A stretch of 64,000 nt of DNA, from positions 124,001 through 188,000 of the forward strand of contig CAWEGO010000002.1 of assembly GCA_963808725.1 (NCBI GenBank), written 5' to 3'. The notes beneath the pieces are model-generated. The model made no database searches. It was not told the DNA's origin and was given only the letters and a program-made list of their open reading frames with translations. Positions within the stretch are counted from its first letter, which is position 1. Each line of letters begins with the position of its first letter. Shown in pieces: positions 34,263 through 42,706 of the stretch. Position numbers and translations under genes: made by a program. The DNA is from JAHFUA01 sp963808725 (GTDB lineage: Bacteria; Acidobacteriota; Terriglobia; Terriglobales; Acidobacteriaceae).

Positions 34263-35162
34263 GTGGTCATTGATTGGGCGACACACCGGAAGTGGGTGCT
34301 GGTGAGCGCGGGCGGGGTAGTGATCGCTGCGGTGGCCTACGTTCCACACGCCATGTCGGTGCGCACCAAGCCGTTTGGCGGCACTGGCGCGGGAATTGCC
34401 TATGGTGCGGTCGGGCTGGCGCTCATGATCTTTGCCGGATTGCTCGGCGCCCGCGAAAAAGTCCCTGCCTGGCGCGTGGGGCGGATGCAGGCATGGATGC
34501 GGGCCCACCTGTGGCTGGGGTTGCTGAGCTTTCCTGTGATCCTGTTTCACGCCGCGTTCAGCTTCGGCCACGGACTGACGTGGTGGCTAATGGTGATTTT
34601 CACCGTGGTAACGGCAAGCGGGATTGCCGGAGCGTTATTGCAGCAGTATCTGCCGCGCATGATGACGCGGCAGGTACCGCTCGAAACCACCTTCGAGCAG
34701 ATTGACGACGTGCGCGAGCAGTTAATAAAAGAAGCCGAGGAGTTAGTCACGGCGGCCTGCGCGCCTCCGAAGGCCGCTCCGGCCGCGAAGACGGAGGCAG
34801 CAGCGGGAGCGGCCGTCGCGACGGCGGCGCCGCCGGCCACGTCCAACGAATCTGCGGCCAGGCTGCAGTCCGCCTGGGAATCGACCATCCGCATGTATCT
34901 CGAGCAATCGACGCACATCCGCCAGGGACGGGTGAAGAGCCGGGAGGCGCAGCACGCGCTGCGGCAGTTGCGCACTCTGCTTCCGCCCGCCATGCACGAT
35001 ACGGTGGCTGCGCTCGAGGACATCTGCGTCGAAGCCGGCCAACTGCGGCGGCAAACGATTCTGCACTACGGGCTGCATGGCTGGCTGATGGTGCACATCC
35101 CGCTCTCGTATGCCTTGCTGGCGCTGAGCGCCGTGCACGCCGTGATGGCGCTACGCTACTGA
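34263..35162 (+). CDS. Cytochrome-b-like/ferric-reductase-like membrane protein
   Basis: A 299-residue protein with four to five membrane helices. Candidate haem b ligands are His in AHLWLGLLSFPVILFHAAFS and in HYGLHGWLMVHIPLSYALLA, LSAVHAVM. The middle (about residues 140-245) is a soluble Ala-rich and helical insert (EQIDDVREQLIKEAEELVTA). It would carry electrons between quinone and the flanking ferredoxin and cytochrome. The start is GTG at 34263 after GAGG. It is sandwiched between the cNMP-ferredoxin gene and the decahaem cytochrome gene, 9 bases each side. Confidence 0.8.
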   Translation: MVIDWATHRKWVLVSAGGVVIAAVAYVPHAMSVRTKPFGGTGAGIAYGAVGLALMIFAGLLGAREKVPAWRVGRMQAWMRAHLWLGLLSFPVILFHAAFSFGHGLTWWLMVIFTVVTASGIAGALLQQYLPRMMTRQVPLETTFEQIDDVREQLIKEAEELVTAACAPPKAAPAAKTEAAAGAAVATAAPPATSNESAARLQSAWESTIRMYLEQSTHIRQGRVKSREAQHALRQLRTLLPPAMHDTVAALEDICVEAGQLRRQTILHYGLHGWLMVHIPLSYALLALSAVHAVMALRY

Positions 35163-35171
35163 GGGAATCTC

Positions 35172-36560
35172 GTGCCACGACAGAAACGCACAACCAAAAC
35201 CCTGGCGCAGCGGATCGACCTCTCATACTTCAAGCGGGCCCATCCGTTCCGGCGCTGGCGGTTGTGGCTGTCGGTGGCAGCGCCGGTGGCCGCGCTGCTC
35301 TGGCTGGGCGGACTGGCTATCGCCCGCCGCGATACCGTGTACAGCGCGGGCCCGGTATCCTCGGCGCACGCCGTGTTCGGCGCGCGTTGCGAACTCTGCC
35401 ACGTGGGACGCGGCCGCGGATTCAGCAAAGCCGTCAGCGACGATAACTGCCGCACCTGCCACGATGGCCCGGTGCACCAGCCCAACCAGGTGTTCACTCC
35501 GTCGTGCGCGTCCTGCCATTGGGAGCACCAGGAGAGGACGCGCCTCGAACTGGTCTCCGACACCGGCTGCACGCAATGCCACGCCGGCCTCGAGACCACG
35601 AACGGCGTCCACCAGTTCGACACGCGCATCCTCGGATTCACCAGCATCCACCCGGAATTCCGCGCATTGCAGCCGGGCTTCACCGACCCAGGCACGGTAA
35701 AGCTGAACCACGAGGTACACCTCAAGCCGGGCTTGAAGGGACCGAATGGCGCGGCGCAGATGGAGTGCGGCGATTGCCATCGCGTGCCGAGCGAAGCGTC
35801 GGGATGGCCGTATGGCACGGCGGAGTTTCGCAGCGGGTCGAGCAAGGCATCGCCGGATCGGCCTACGGCGCCGCCGAACAATGCCTACATGGCGCCGATC
35901 GCCTACGCCAAGCATTGTTACGCGTGCCACGTGTTGCTCTTTGACAAACGATTCACCGATCCTGTGCCGCACGACAAGCCGGAGGTCGTACACAAATTCC
36001 TGGTCCAGAGATACAGCGAGTACATTGCCGCGAATCCATCGGAGGTGCGCAACGCCAGCCTGCCGGTGCAGCGCATCCCGCAGCAGCCCGAGTTGCCGCT
36101 GCCCAAAACGCCGCAGGAATGGGTGACGTTCCAGGTGGCGCAGGCCGAGCTGCTGCTGTGGCAGAAGACTTGTAAGGAATGCCACGCGGTGCGTCCGACT
36201 GCGGGGCCCCTGCCGGAGATCGCGAAGTCGGCAATCACAGCGCGCTGGTTCCGGCACGCGGCGTTCGATCATCAGCCGCACCGAATGCTCGACTGCACCG
36301 CGTGTCACAGCCGCGCGCCCAAGAGCCGCGAGACCAGCGATGTCCTGCTGCCGGGGATCAAGCTTTGCCGGCAGTGCCACCGCTCGCAAGCGAAGACAGC
36401 GCACGAATCGGCCGAAGCGCGCTGCTTCGAGTGCCACACCTATCACGACTGGCGCAAGGAACGGCCGGTGAAGGGGAAGTACGGAATCCGGCAGATCGTT
36501 CAGGGCGGAGATTCCTCACCCATTGTGAGCGGCGCGGAAACAGCGCCGTCTAAGAACTAA
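35172..36560 (+). CDS. Membrane-anchored decahaem c-type cytochrome
   Basis: A 462-residue protein with one N-terminal anchor (RRWRLWLSVAAPVAALLWLG, residues 27-50) and no obvious cleavage site, so the haem part faces the periplasm. Ten CXXCH motifs start at Cys 73, 93, 112, 133, 199, 249, 334, 375, 399 and 418 (for example CELCH, CRTCH, CASCH, CTQCH). Extra His residues around them can be the sixth ligands. It is the last gene of the ferredoxin operon and could take electrons from the cytochrome-b-like protein. The start is GTG at 35172 after GAGGGA. Confidence 0.94.
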   Translation: MPRQKRTTKTLAQRIDLSYFKRAHPFRRWRLWLSVAAPVAALLWLGGLAIARRDTVYSAGPVSSAHAVFGARCELCHVGRGRGFSKAVSDDNCRTCHDGPVHQPNQVFTPSCASCHWEHQERTRLELVSDTGCTQCHAGLETTNGVHQFDTRILGFTSIHPEFRALQPGFTDPGTVKLNHEVHLKPGLKGPNGAAQMECGDCHRVPSEASGWPYGTAEFRSGSSKASPDRPTAPPNNAYMAPIAYAKHCYACHVLLFDKRFTDPVPHDKPEVVHKFLVQRYSEYIAANPSEVRNASLPVQRIPQQPELPLPKTPQEWVTFQVAQAELLLWQKTCKECHAVRPTAGPLPEIAKSAITARWFRHAAFDHQPHRMLDCTACHSRAPKSRETSDVLLPGIKLCRQCHRSQAKTAHESAEARCFECHTYHDWRKERPVKGKYGIRQIVQGGDSSPIVSGAETAPSKN

Positions 36561-36561
36561 A

Positions 36562-36684
36562 TGTCATTCTTCCGTCGAGCAAAGCGAGACGGGAGAATCT
36601 GAACAGGACGCAGGCATGACCAGGATGGTGGTGTCGGCTACCTCGCCAGATCCTCCGCTCGCCCTTGGCTCGCGAAGGATGACA
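36562..36684. repeat. Imperfect palindromic intergenic element (REP/MITE-like)
   Basis: TGTCATTCTTCCG at 36562 and CGCGAAGGATGACA ending at 36684 are inverted termini; the flanking arms (GCAAAGCGAGACGGGAGAATCT and the AGATCCTCCGCTCGCCC side) continue the pairing imperfectly. It fills most of the gap between two convergent cytochrome genes. It probably also ends transcription from both sides. The style matches the TGTCATCCTGAG-type repeats common in acidobacterial genomes. Confidence 0.6.
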
Positions 36685-36690
36685 CTTTCA

Positions 36691-39600
36691 TTAGCGTGCA
36701 GCTGCTTGTGGCGGCACGTCGGTTACCGTGAACAACTTCCCGTTTCGCAAATACAGCTTCTGCATCTCCCCGCGGTTGAAGGGACGAGAGCCGCGCCTGC
36801 CGAAAACGGCGATTTGATTTCCGCTCTCGTCCACGGCGCGGTCACGGTCGATGCCGCGCGAAACCGCGAGGGCCGGGCCTCGCGTGCGGTAAGTAGCAAT
36901 CAGCCTGGGCGAAGGCCGCGGGCTGAAGCCGTAATGCGCGGGATTCTCGGCGGGCGAGAAGACCTGCACCACGCGCAGCCCGTTCGCACCGTCGGCGATG
37001 TAGGCAAACAGGCTGGCGCTCGTCATGCCGAGTTTCACGTCGCGCGCGTCGTTCAGCCCGCCGCCCGCATTGAACACCTGCTCGAGCGCGGGATGCTCGG
37101 GCCGTTCGACGTTGATGATCGCTAATCCCTGCTTGCCGCCAGCGACGTAGGCGTAGGTGCGGGCGACGTAGATGTTGCGTGCATCGTCGAGCGAAATGTT
37201 TGCGCCCGCGACGACGCGCGGCTTATCGAGCTGCGTTACATCCAGAACCTTCAATCCCTCGCGGTCGACCACAAAGGCGTAGCGAAACTGGACGGCGATG
37301 CCTTGCGGCTCGTGCAGCTCGGGGGCGCCAATCTCAGCCGTGACCCGCGGCGCCAGCGGATTGTCCAGGTCTACCACCATCAGGCCGCGATCGCACAGCA
37401 CATACGCGTAGTGTCCGGCGATGGCGATGCGCCGCGCGCCGTTCAGCGCGCCGCCAGGATTAAACGCGAGCGCGCGCTTGAGGAAGTTGTTGTTGGGATC
37501 GCCGTCCAGCAGGGTACCCACGCCTGGGGTTTTGCTCTTCGGGTCGGCATCGCCAATCACCACCAGCCCTTCTTCTTTGTCGGCGACATAGAGGAAGCCG
37601 TACATCAGATGGGGGCGCTGCTCTTCGTTCTCGGGCCGATGCGTCCGCAGCGGATCGACCGCCAGGGTGGAAGGAGCTGCCACTGCCATCGCGTTTTTGG
37701 TCTTCACGTAGAACTGCTGGCCCAGCGGCGACACCGGAGCGGTCACCATCTTTTCGGAGAAATCCTTGTTATCGATATTAGCCACGTCATAGACACGGAG
37801 GCCGCCCTTGCCGAGCGCCGTGTAGAGATACTCGCCGCGCAATTGCAGATCGAGGATCTCGCTGCCGGGGTGATGGTCGGATTCTTTCAGCGCGCGTCCG
37901 CCGGCGACGAACTTCTTGTAGTCGTCGGGATACGCGATGCGATGGAAATCGCTGCCGATCACCGCCGTGGGCTCGGTGTGCTCGGCAACAGCGACGGCAT
38001 CGAAGCCCTTGCCACCCTCGGCCACATAAATGTAGCGCCCCATCTGGTTGACGAAGCCGGTGCCCTGGATGAGCAGGTTGGCCATCCAGGCATTGTTATC
38101 GCCGGCGCGCGAGACGTGGCAATCGGTGCAACGCTTGGTTTCGCTGGCGCGCACGGTGTGCGGCACGTACGGGCTGAAGGCCTGGCCGCTGAAGCCTTCG
38201 GCAGAGACGGTTTGTTGCAGGTAGTAGATCCAGTCCCGGTTCTGGTTCTGCGAGCTGACGAGCACCGCGCAAGCGGAGCGGATAGGCGCCACCCGGTGGC
38301 CAGTGACCGTGCCGTCGATGCCGAGCATGTAAGCGTCGTCGCGCAGCACCTGGAAGTTGTACGCGGTCCAGTTGCGCGTCATCAGCCCTTCGTTGTGCAG
38401 CATGGGCTTGCGCTGGTTGGCGGTCATCGCCAGGTGGCAGCCGAAGCAGCTCGTGGTCCACGAACTGTGGCAGGAATAGCAGGTCATGCGAGCGTTGCTG
38501 TGCGCAAGTCTGGAGGGGTCAGCCGCCGCGCCCCAGGTGGCGCCATCTTGCTGGATAGTCTTCGCCAGGCGCGATTGCTCGCTGTAGTGCGGGCGGCCGG
38601 GCGTGATCGTGTCGAGCACCTGCACTACCTCCCACTGCAAGTTCTGGTCGAGCATGGAGCGCTGGTAGAGCAGGCCGTCCTTCCAGTAGAAGCGGCGCAT
38701 GCGCGAGGGAGTGTAGAGGCGCTCCAGGTGCGTGCCGCCGTTCGGCGCAGCAGGGCCGGAGGAGATCAGCGTGGCCCGGCGCTCAATGGTGCCGTGACAA
38801 TCGGTGCAGTCCACCTCGATGGCGTTGCGCGTCTCGCCGTAGAGTTTTCCATTGCCGTGGCTGTCTTGGGCGAAGTGGCAGTCGACACAGTGCATGCCCT
38901 TTTCGAGATGGATGTCCTTCAACTGCACGGCCTTCTGCAGCTTCCGCTCCTCGGTAAAAGGAATGATGTTGCCGTCTTTGTCGAGGAGATTGCCGTGGCG
39001 GTCCTGCTTGAAGACGGCGCGGAAGATCCAGCCGTGGCTGTGGAAGTCGGCGAACTGCGTGTCCTTCAGCTTGCGGTTGAACTCCGCCGTGCCGGTGTTC
39101 TCGAGGAACGAGGGATCGAGCCACAGGCCGCGAGCCGCCGCGCCCTCCGGATTCTGCGCTTCGGCGCTGGCGAGTTCGCGCGCCGTTGGCGTGTGCTGGG
39201 CGGTGGGATACATCAGTTCGCCGTCCACTTCGTTGTCCCACCAGGTGACGCCGAAGTAGCTGGCCACCATGTTGGTGCCGGGATGCATGTGGCACACCAT
39301 GCACTGGCTGGACGGAATCGAGCGTGTGAACTGGTGGCGAATGGGATGACCGGATTCGTTGTGCGGAATGGTCTGGTCGGCAGTGGCCGTCCGCCCGGCG
39401 TTGCCGTGCGAGGCGTAAACGCCAGAGTGCTCGGGAGAGCGGTCGTTGGCATAGACGACGTGGCAGGCCGAGCAGCCGCTGGCGCGATAGTCGCCGGGAT
39501 GATCGTTGGTCCCGGGCAGCGACAGCAAGGGATCCATCAGGCGTGTCTTCTGAAGTCCCAGGAAGACGGGATCGGTGCGGTTGATGGTGCCGAAGCCGCG

Positions 39601-40404
39601 GTCGCTGAGCTTGGCGTCGGGACGTCCCGGAGCTTCTTCGGGCAGCGGGTTGCCGACTTCGGCGCGCGCGCCGCCTCCGCGTTCGAAGACGCGTAGCACG
39701 TTGCCGGGCTGAGAAACCTCCCAGCGCTCCAACGGTTCGAGGAAGGGGAGAATGCCCTTCTTCTGCGTTTCTTCGGCGGTCGGCGGCGGCCACGTTTGTA
39801 GGCGCTGCGGGGTGCCATCGAGAGCGTAGCTTTCGCCGAAGCGCGGATTCTTCAGCGGGAACGATCCATTGTTGTAGAGCGCCGCGCCCCACAGCATGGC
39901 GCCGTGGGTCATCATGCTGCTGCGCACTGCGCGCGCTTCGGTGACGTGGCAACCGGCCGTGCCGCAGGTGGAATCGAGCACGCGCAGGTCGCCCGGATTG
40001 ACGAATCGTATGTACGCCCAATCTTCCTTCAGCCAGCCGGTGTAGGCGCGAACGGGATTCGCCGAGCTGCGAGCACTCTGCGGAAATCGAGGTTGCGGAT
40101 GTGCGCGCCGTTCGGCGTCGACATACGGTGCTGATCCGATGGCGGAGCCGGCGGGCGCGATGACGGTCACGTCGCCGCCGTGGCAGTCGGTGCAGCCCAG
40201 GCGCACGGTTCCGGTGGCATGCATCGTGGGCTCGTCGGTCTTGTGGCAGCTTACGCAACCTGCGCTCTTGCGTTCGGCATCGTTTGCGGTCTGTTCGATG
40301 CGCGGGCCAGGCTGAGCCTCGGGCGCTTGCGCCGGCAGGCGTAGCACGCCGCAGAGCGCGATTGCGATCATCAGAAGCGCCGCGATTTTGATCGTACCCC
40401 TCAA
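36691..40404 (-). CDS. Large decahaem cytochrome with C-terminal LVIVD beta-propeller
   Basis: A 1237-residue exported protein. A TTG start at 40404 (AGGGAA six bases upstream) gives a signal peptide (MRGTIKIAALLMIAIALCGV). Ten haem motifs start at Cys 50, 71, 147 (CGTAGCH, a CX4CH), 311, 368, 506, 533, 642, 653 and 759. From about residue 790 the protein is a propeller of repeated LRVYDV / LVVIGDAD / LMVVDLDNPLAPRVTAEIGA / LKVLDVTQLDKPRVV / LAIINVERPEHP blades (LVIVD type). The outer-membrane barrel gene precedes it by 9 bases, so it may be the cell-surface electron carrier of that complex. Confidence 0.93.
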   Translation of the reverse strand: MRGTIKIAALLMIAIALCGVLRLPAQAPEAQPGPRIEQTANDAERKSAGCVSCHKTDEPTMHATGTVRLGCTDCHGGDVTVIAPAGSAIGSAPYVDAERRAHPQPRFPQSARSSANPVRAYTGWLKEDWAYIRFVNPGDLRVLDSTCGTAGCHVTEARAVRSSMMTHGAMLWGAALYNNGSFPLKNPRFGESYALDGTPQRLQTWPPPTAEETQKKGILPFLEPLERWEVSQPGNVLRVFERGGGARAEVGNPLPEEAPGRPDAKLSDRGFGTINRTDPVFLGLQKTRLMDPLLSLPGTNDHPGDYRASGCSACHVVYANDRSPEHSGVYASHGNAGRTATADQTIPHNESGHPIRHQFTRSIPSSQCMVCHMHPGTNMVASYFGVTWWDNEVDGELMYPTAQHTPTARELASAEAQNPEGAAARGLWLDPSFLENTGTAEFNRKLKDTQFADFHSHGWIFRAVFKQDRHGNLLDKDGNIIPFTEERKLQKAVQLKDIHLEKGMHCVDCHFAQDSHGNGKLYGETRNAIEVDCTDCHGTIERRATLISSGPAAPNGGTHLERLYTPSRMRRFYWKDGLLYQRSMLDQNLQWEVVQVLDTITPGRPHYSEQSRLAKTIQQDGATWGAAADPSRLAHSNARMTCYSCHSSWTTSCFGCHLAMTANQRKPMLHNEGLMTRNWTAYNFQVLRDDAYMLGIDGTVTGHRVAPIRSACAVLVSSQNQNRDWIYYLQQTVSAEGFSGQAFSPYVPHTVRASETKRCTDCHVSRAGDNNAWMANLLIQGTGFVNQMGRYIYVAEGGKGFDAVAVAEHTEPTAVIGSDFHRIAYPDDYKKFVAGGRALKESDHHPGSEILDLQLRGEYLYTALGKGGLRVYDVANIDNKDFSEKMVTAPVSPLGQQFYVKTKNAMAVAAPSTLAVDPLRTHRPENEEQRPHLMYGFLYVADKEEGLVVIGDADPKSKTPGVGTLLDGDPNNNFLKRALAFNPGGALNGARRIAIAGHYAYVLCDRGLMVVDLDNPLAPRVTAEIGAPELHEPQGIAVQFRYAFVVDREGLKVLDVTQLDKPRVVAGANISLDDARNIYVARTYAYVAGGKQGLAIINVERPEHPALEQVFNAGGGLNDARDVKLGMTSASLFAYIADGANGLRVVQVFSPAENPAHYGFSPRPSPRLIATYRTRGPALAVSRGIDRDRAVDESGNQIAVFGRRGSRPFNRGEMQKLYLRNGKLFTVTDVPPQAAAR

Positions 40405-40413
40405 GCGCGTTCC

Positions 40414-42546
40414 CTAGAACTTTAGCTTCACGTTGGCAAACACAGAAAACAACACCTGGCCGTTGTAGATCTCGCGGAGGCCCTGCCACGGCGTGAGCGC
40501 GGAGATTCCCGAGGTGATGATCATATTGTCAGTCAGCGGCGGGCGATAACGCACGCCGACGCTGTAATCGCCGCCGATGCCGGCATGGATCGGCTGTTGA
40601 AACAGCAGCAGCTCGAGCGGCTGAGTGTGCGCAAAGCGCAGGAAGTTGACGTTGGCGAACGTCTGCAGCTTGGGCTTCAGATCAAAGTCGGCCCCGACGT
40701 TCCAAAGGAACAGCCCTGGGTTCACGAAGTTCGCCTGCCCTTCGAATTTGCTGGAGCGCAGGCTGGGCAGCAGGCTGTCCTGGCTAGTCAGCTCGATCTT
40801 GGTGCTGGTGAGGCGGATGTCTTCTTTGTTCCAGAAGCTGAAGATCCCGCCGGCGAATGCGGGCGAATCGGCGATGGCGTCGAAGCCGCGCGCGGTGCCG
40901 TCGCGCGGGTCGCCGTCGCCGGAGGCGTAGAAGAACGAACTCCGGAAGCGGATCCAATCTTTGTCGACCGAGAGTTCGAGCGCGGCCATTTGCGCGTTGA
41001 TGTCCACACGTTTGCCGGCGATGGCATTGAAGTCGTCGTGCCCGAGCGCCTGGTAGAAAGCGTGGCTGACGTTGATGCGCCCGATGTGCCCGTTGCTGGT
41101 CCAGCCCAAGTAATACGCGCGAATGTTGTGCGGGTGAAGGACACCGTTGGAGACCACACTCCCAATTGCCGCCGGGCGCACCAGGAATCCGTTCTCATCG
41201 TAGTGGATACTGGCGTTGTCCTTGTCGTAGTGAAAGCTGAACTGGGTGGTGTAGCCCTTCCAGATGAAGTCTTGGAAGTAGGTGTTGGCGATCATCACCT
41301 GCTGATCGCGGAGCTGCAGCCGATTCAGCAGGCTGTTGGTGTCTTTCTCGAGCAGGTCGAAGTAGGCGAGGTTGTACTCGATGCGATTCGACCGGAGGTT
41401 GCCGAAGATCCGCACACCGGGCTGCTCTTCAACGAAAAGGAAGCCGCGGAAATCGCTGCTGAACTGCTGGATACCGGCCCGGACGGAGACAAAATCGTAG
41501 TTCGGGCTCAGGTCCTTCAGCTTGTACTCGAAGAAGGCCTCCTGCAGGCCGAGGTGGGAGTCGGTGCGGTCGGTGCCCTTGGCAACGTCCACGTTGACGA
41601 TGCCGTTCTCTTCCGTGTGCAGGTAGTTCACATTGACGGCGGGTGTGATGCGGATGCGCCAATCGACCGGGCGGTAGGCAGCGTCGCCGTGGAACAGGTC
41701 GAAGCTGAAGCGGAAGGTCTGGCTCAGGAAGATCTCCTCGCCTTTGCCGAAGAACCCGTAGCTGCCGGGATTGGCGGTGCTGATGTCGGTGGGCACCGGT
41801 ACCCGGCGCGGGTCGAAGAAGGTGTTGCTGGAGGCCGTGAAGTCGAAGAACGTCTGCTGGCCGAAGAGCGGAGAATCGCCCTTCAGCTTCCGGCGATTGA
41901 ATGGGTCCCACCAGTGGCTCTGGGCGTAGGGAAACTCGCCGGTCTTTCCGTAGCGCTGCCACTCCGGCATCTCGATGTCCCAGCGGTCCGGCGTCTGCAC
42001 GTAGAGATCGCGGTCTGAGGGCTGCGGTTCGGGCCGCGCCGCGGCCGGTGCGGCGTCGGCGCGCGGAAGTTCACGATAGGCGCCAGCCATTTCCGGAGGA
42101 GCGCTGGGCGCGGGGCCAACGCCGCGCCAAGGAGCTCCGGGAGCGCCAGTTCCCGGGGATGCACGCAAGGTGATGGCGACCATCGCCACCTCGCCGGCGG
42201 TCACCCGCAGCGGCACGCTGCGATAGGCTTCCCATCCGCCGGCTTCGCACACTACCTCGTACTCTGCGGGCTTGAGGTCGAGCAGACGGAAGATGCCGCT
42301 GGCGTCGGTCGCCGATCGCAGCACCTCCGCGCCGGAGATTTTTCTTAGCGTAACTTGGACGCCAGGGATGCCGTGACCCTGCTCATCGCGCACCCATCCC
42401 TGGATGACCGCGGTCTGCGGCGCCTGCTGGCGCGGAATCCGCTTCTCGGGGAGGGTTTGCGCGGCTGCTCTCCCCACCAGGCACGTCAGCAAAAGCGCGA
42501 GGGCAAGGCGACCACGCACACCGAGGCGTCGGGAAAGCAGGGTCAT
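40414..42546 (-). CDS. Outer-membrane beta-barrel with N-terminal carboxypeptidase-regulatory-like domain
   Basis: A 710-residue protein. The start at 42546 gives a signal peptide (LLSRRLGVRGRLALALLLTC) and the mature start AQTLPEKR. Residues about 43-125 are a CarboxypepD_reg-like Greek-key domain (AVIQGWVRDEQGHGIPGVQV). The rest is an aromatic-rich barrel ending in Phe (VFANVKLKF), the outer-membrane insertion signal. The longer upstream frame is not used. It lacks an obvious TonB plug. It precedes the large decahaem cytochrome gene by 9 bases, suggesting a porin-cytochrome conduit. It is divergent from the GlcG-like lipoprotein. Confidence 0.88.
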   Translation of the reverse strand: MTLLSRRLGVRGRLALALLLTCLVGRAAAQTLPEKRIPRQQAPQTAVIQGWVRDEQGHGIPGVQVTLRKISGAEVLRSATDASGIFRLLDLKPAEYEVVCEAGGWEAYRSVPLRVTAGEVAMVAITLRASPGTGAPGAPWRGVGPAPSAPPEMAGAYRELPRADAAPAAARPEPQPSDRDLYVQTPDRWDIEMPEWQRYGKTGEFPYAQSHWWDPFNRRKLKGDSPLFGQQTFFDFTASSNTFFDPRRVPVPTDISTANPGSYGFFGKGEEIFLSQTFRFSFDLFHGDAAYRPVDWRIRITPAVNVNYLHTEENGIVNVDVAKGTDRTDSHLGLQEAFFEYKLKDLSPNYDFVSVRAGIQQFSSDFRGFLFVEEQPGVRIFGNLRSNRIEYNLAYFDLLEKDTNSLLNRLQLRDQQVMIANTYFQDFIWKGYTTQFSFHYDKDNASIHYDENGFLVRPAAIGSVVSNGVLHPHNIRAYYLGWTSNGHIGRINVSHAFYQALGHDDFNAIAGKRVDINAQMAALELSVDKDWIRFRSSFFYASGDGDPRDGTARGFDAIADSPAFAGGIFSFWNKEDIRLTSTKIELTSQDSLLPSLRSSKFEGQANFVNPGLFLWNVGADFDLKPKLQTFANVNFLRFAHTQPLELLLFQQPIHAGIGGDYSVGVRYRPPLTDNMIITSGISALTPWQGLREIYNGQVLFSVFANVKLKF

Positions 42547-42706
42547 GTCTGAGTGGTGTTTGGCTTCCGCTCTAGGTAGCACATCGTGGTTTGAGCAGCA
42601 AGGAAATTGCTCGCCTGGATTGTCTGGCGTGGTGCGGACACGCGAGCCTTTGGACGTGCTGATTGAAGGGTGCGTTATAGTACACGCCCAAGCACAACTT
42701 CTGGCG
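42547..42706. promoter_or_regulatory. Divergent promoter region of barrel and lipoprotein genes
   Basis: 160 bases between two divergent starts. Controls for both the barrel-cytochrome operon and the GlcG-like lipoprotein must lie here. I see no clear -35/-10 pair or palindrome. Confidence 0.35.

Noticed and set aside
37303..39696. Long plus-strand open frame of 797 residues
   Set aside because: It is the antisense mirror of the decahaem-propeller cytochrome; the cytochrome has haem motifs and a signal peptide, the mirror has none.
40585..42018. Plus-strand open frame of 477 residues
   Set aside because: Antisense mirror of the outer-membrane barrel gene with low-complexity Val/Glu/Ala composition.
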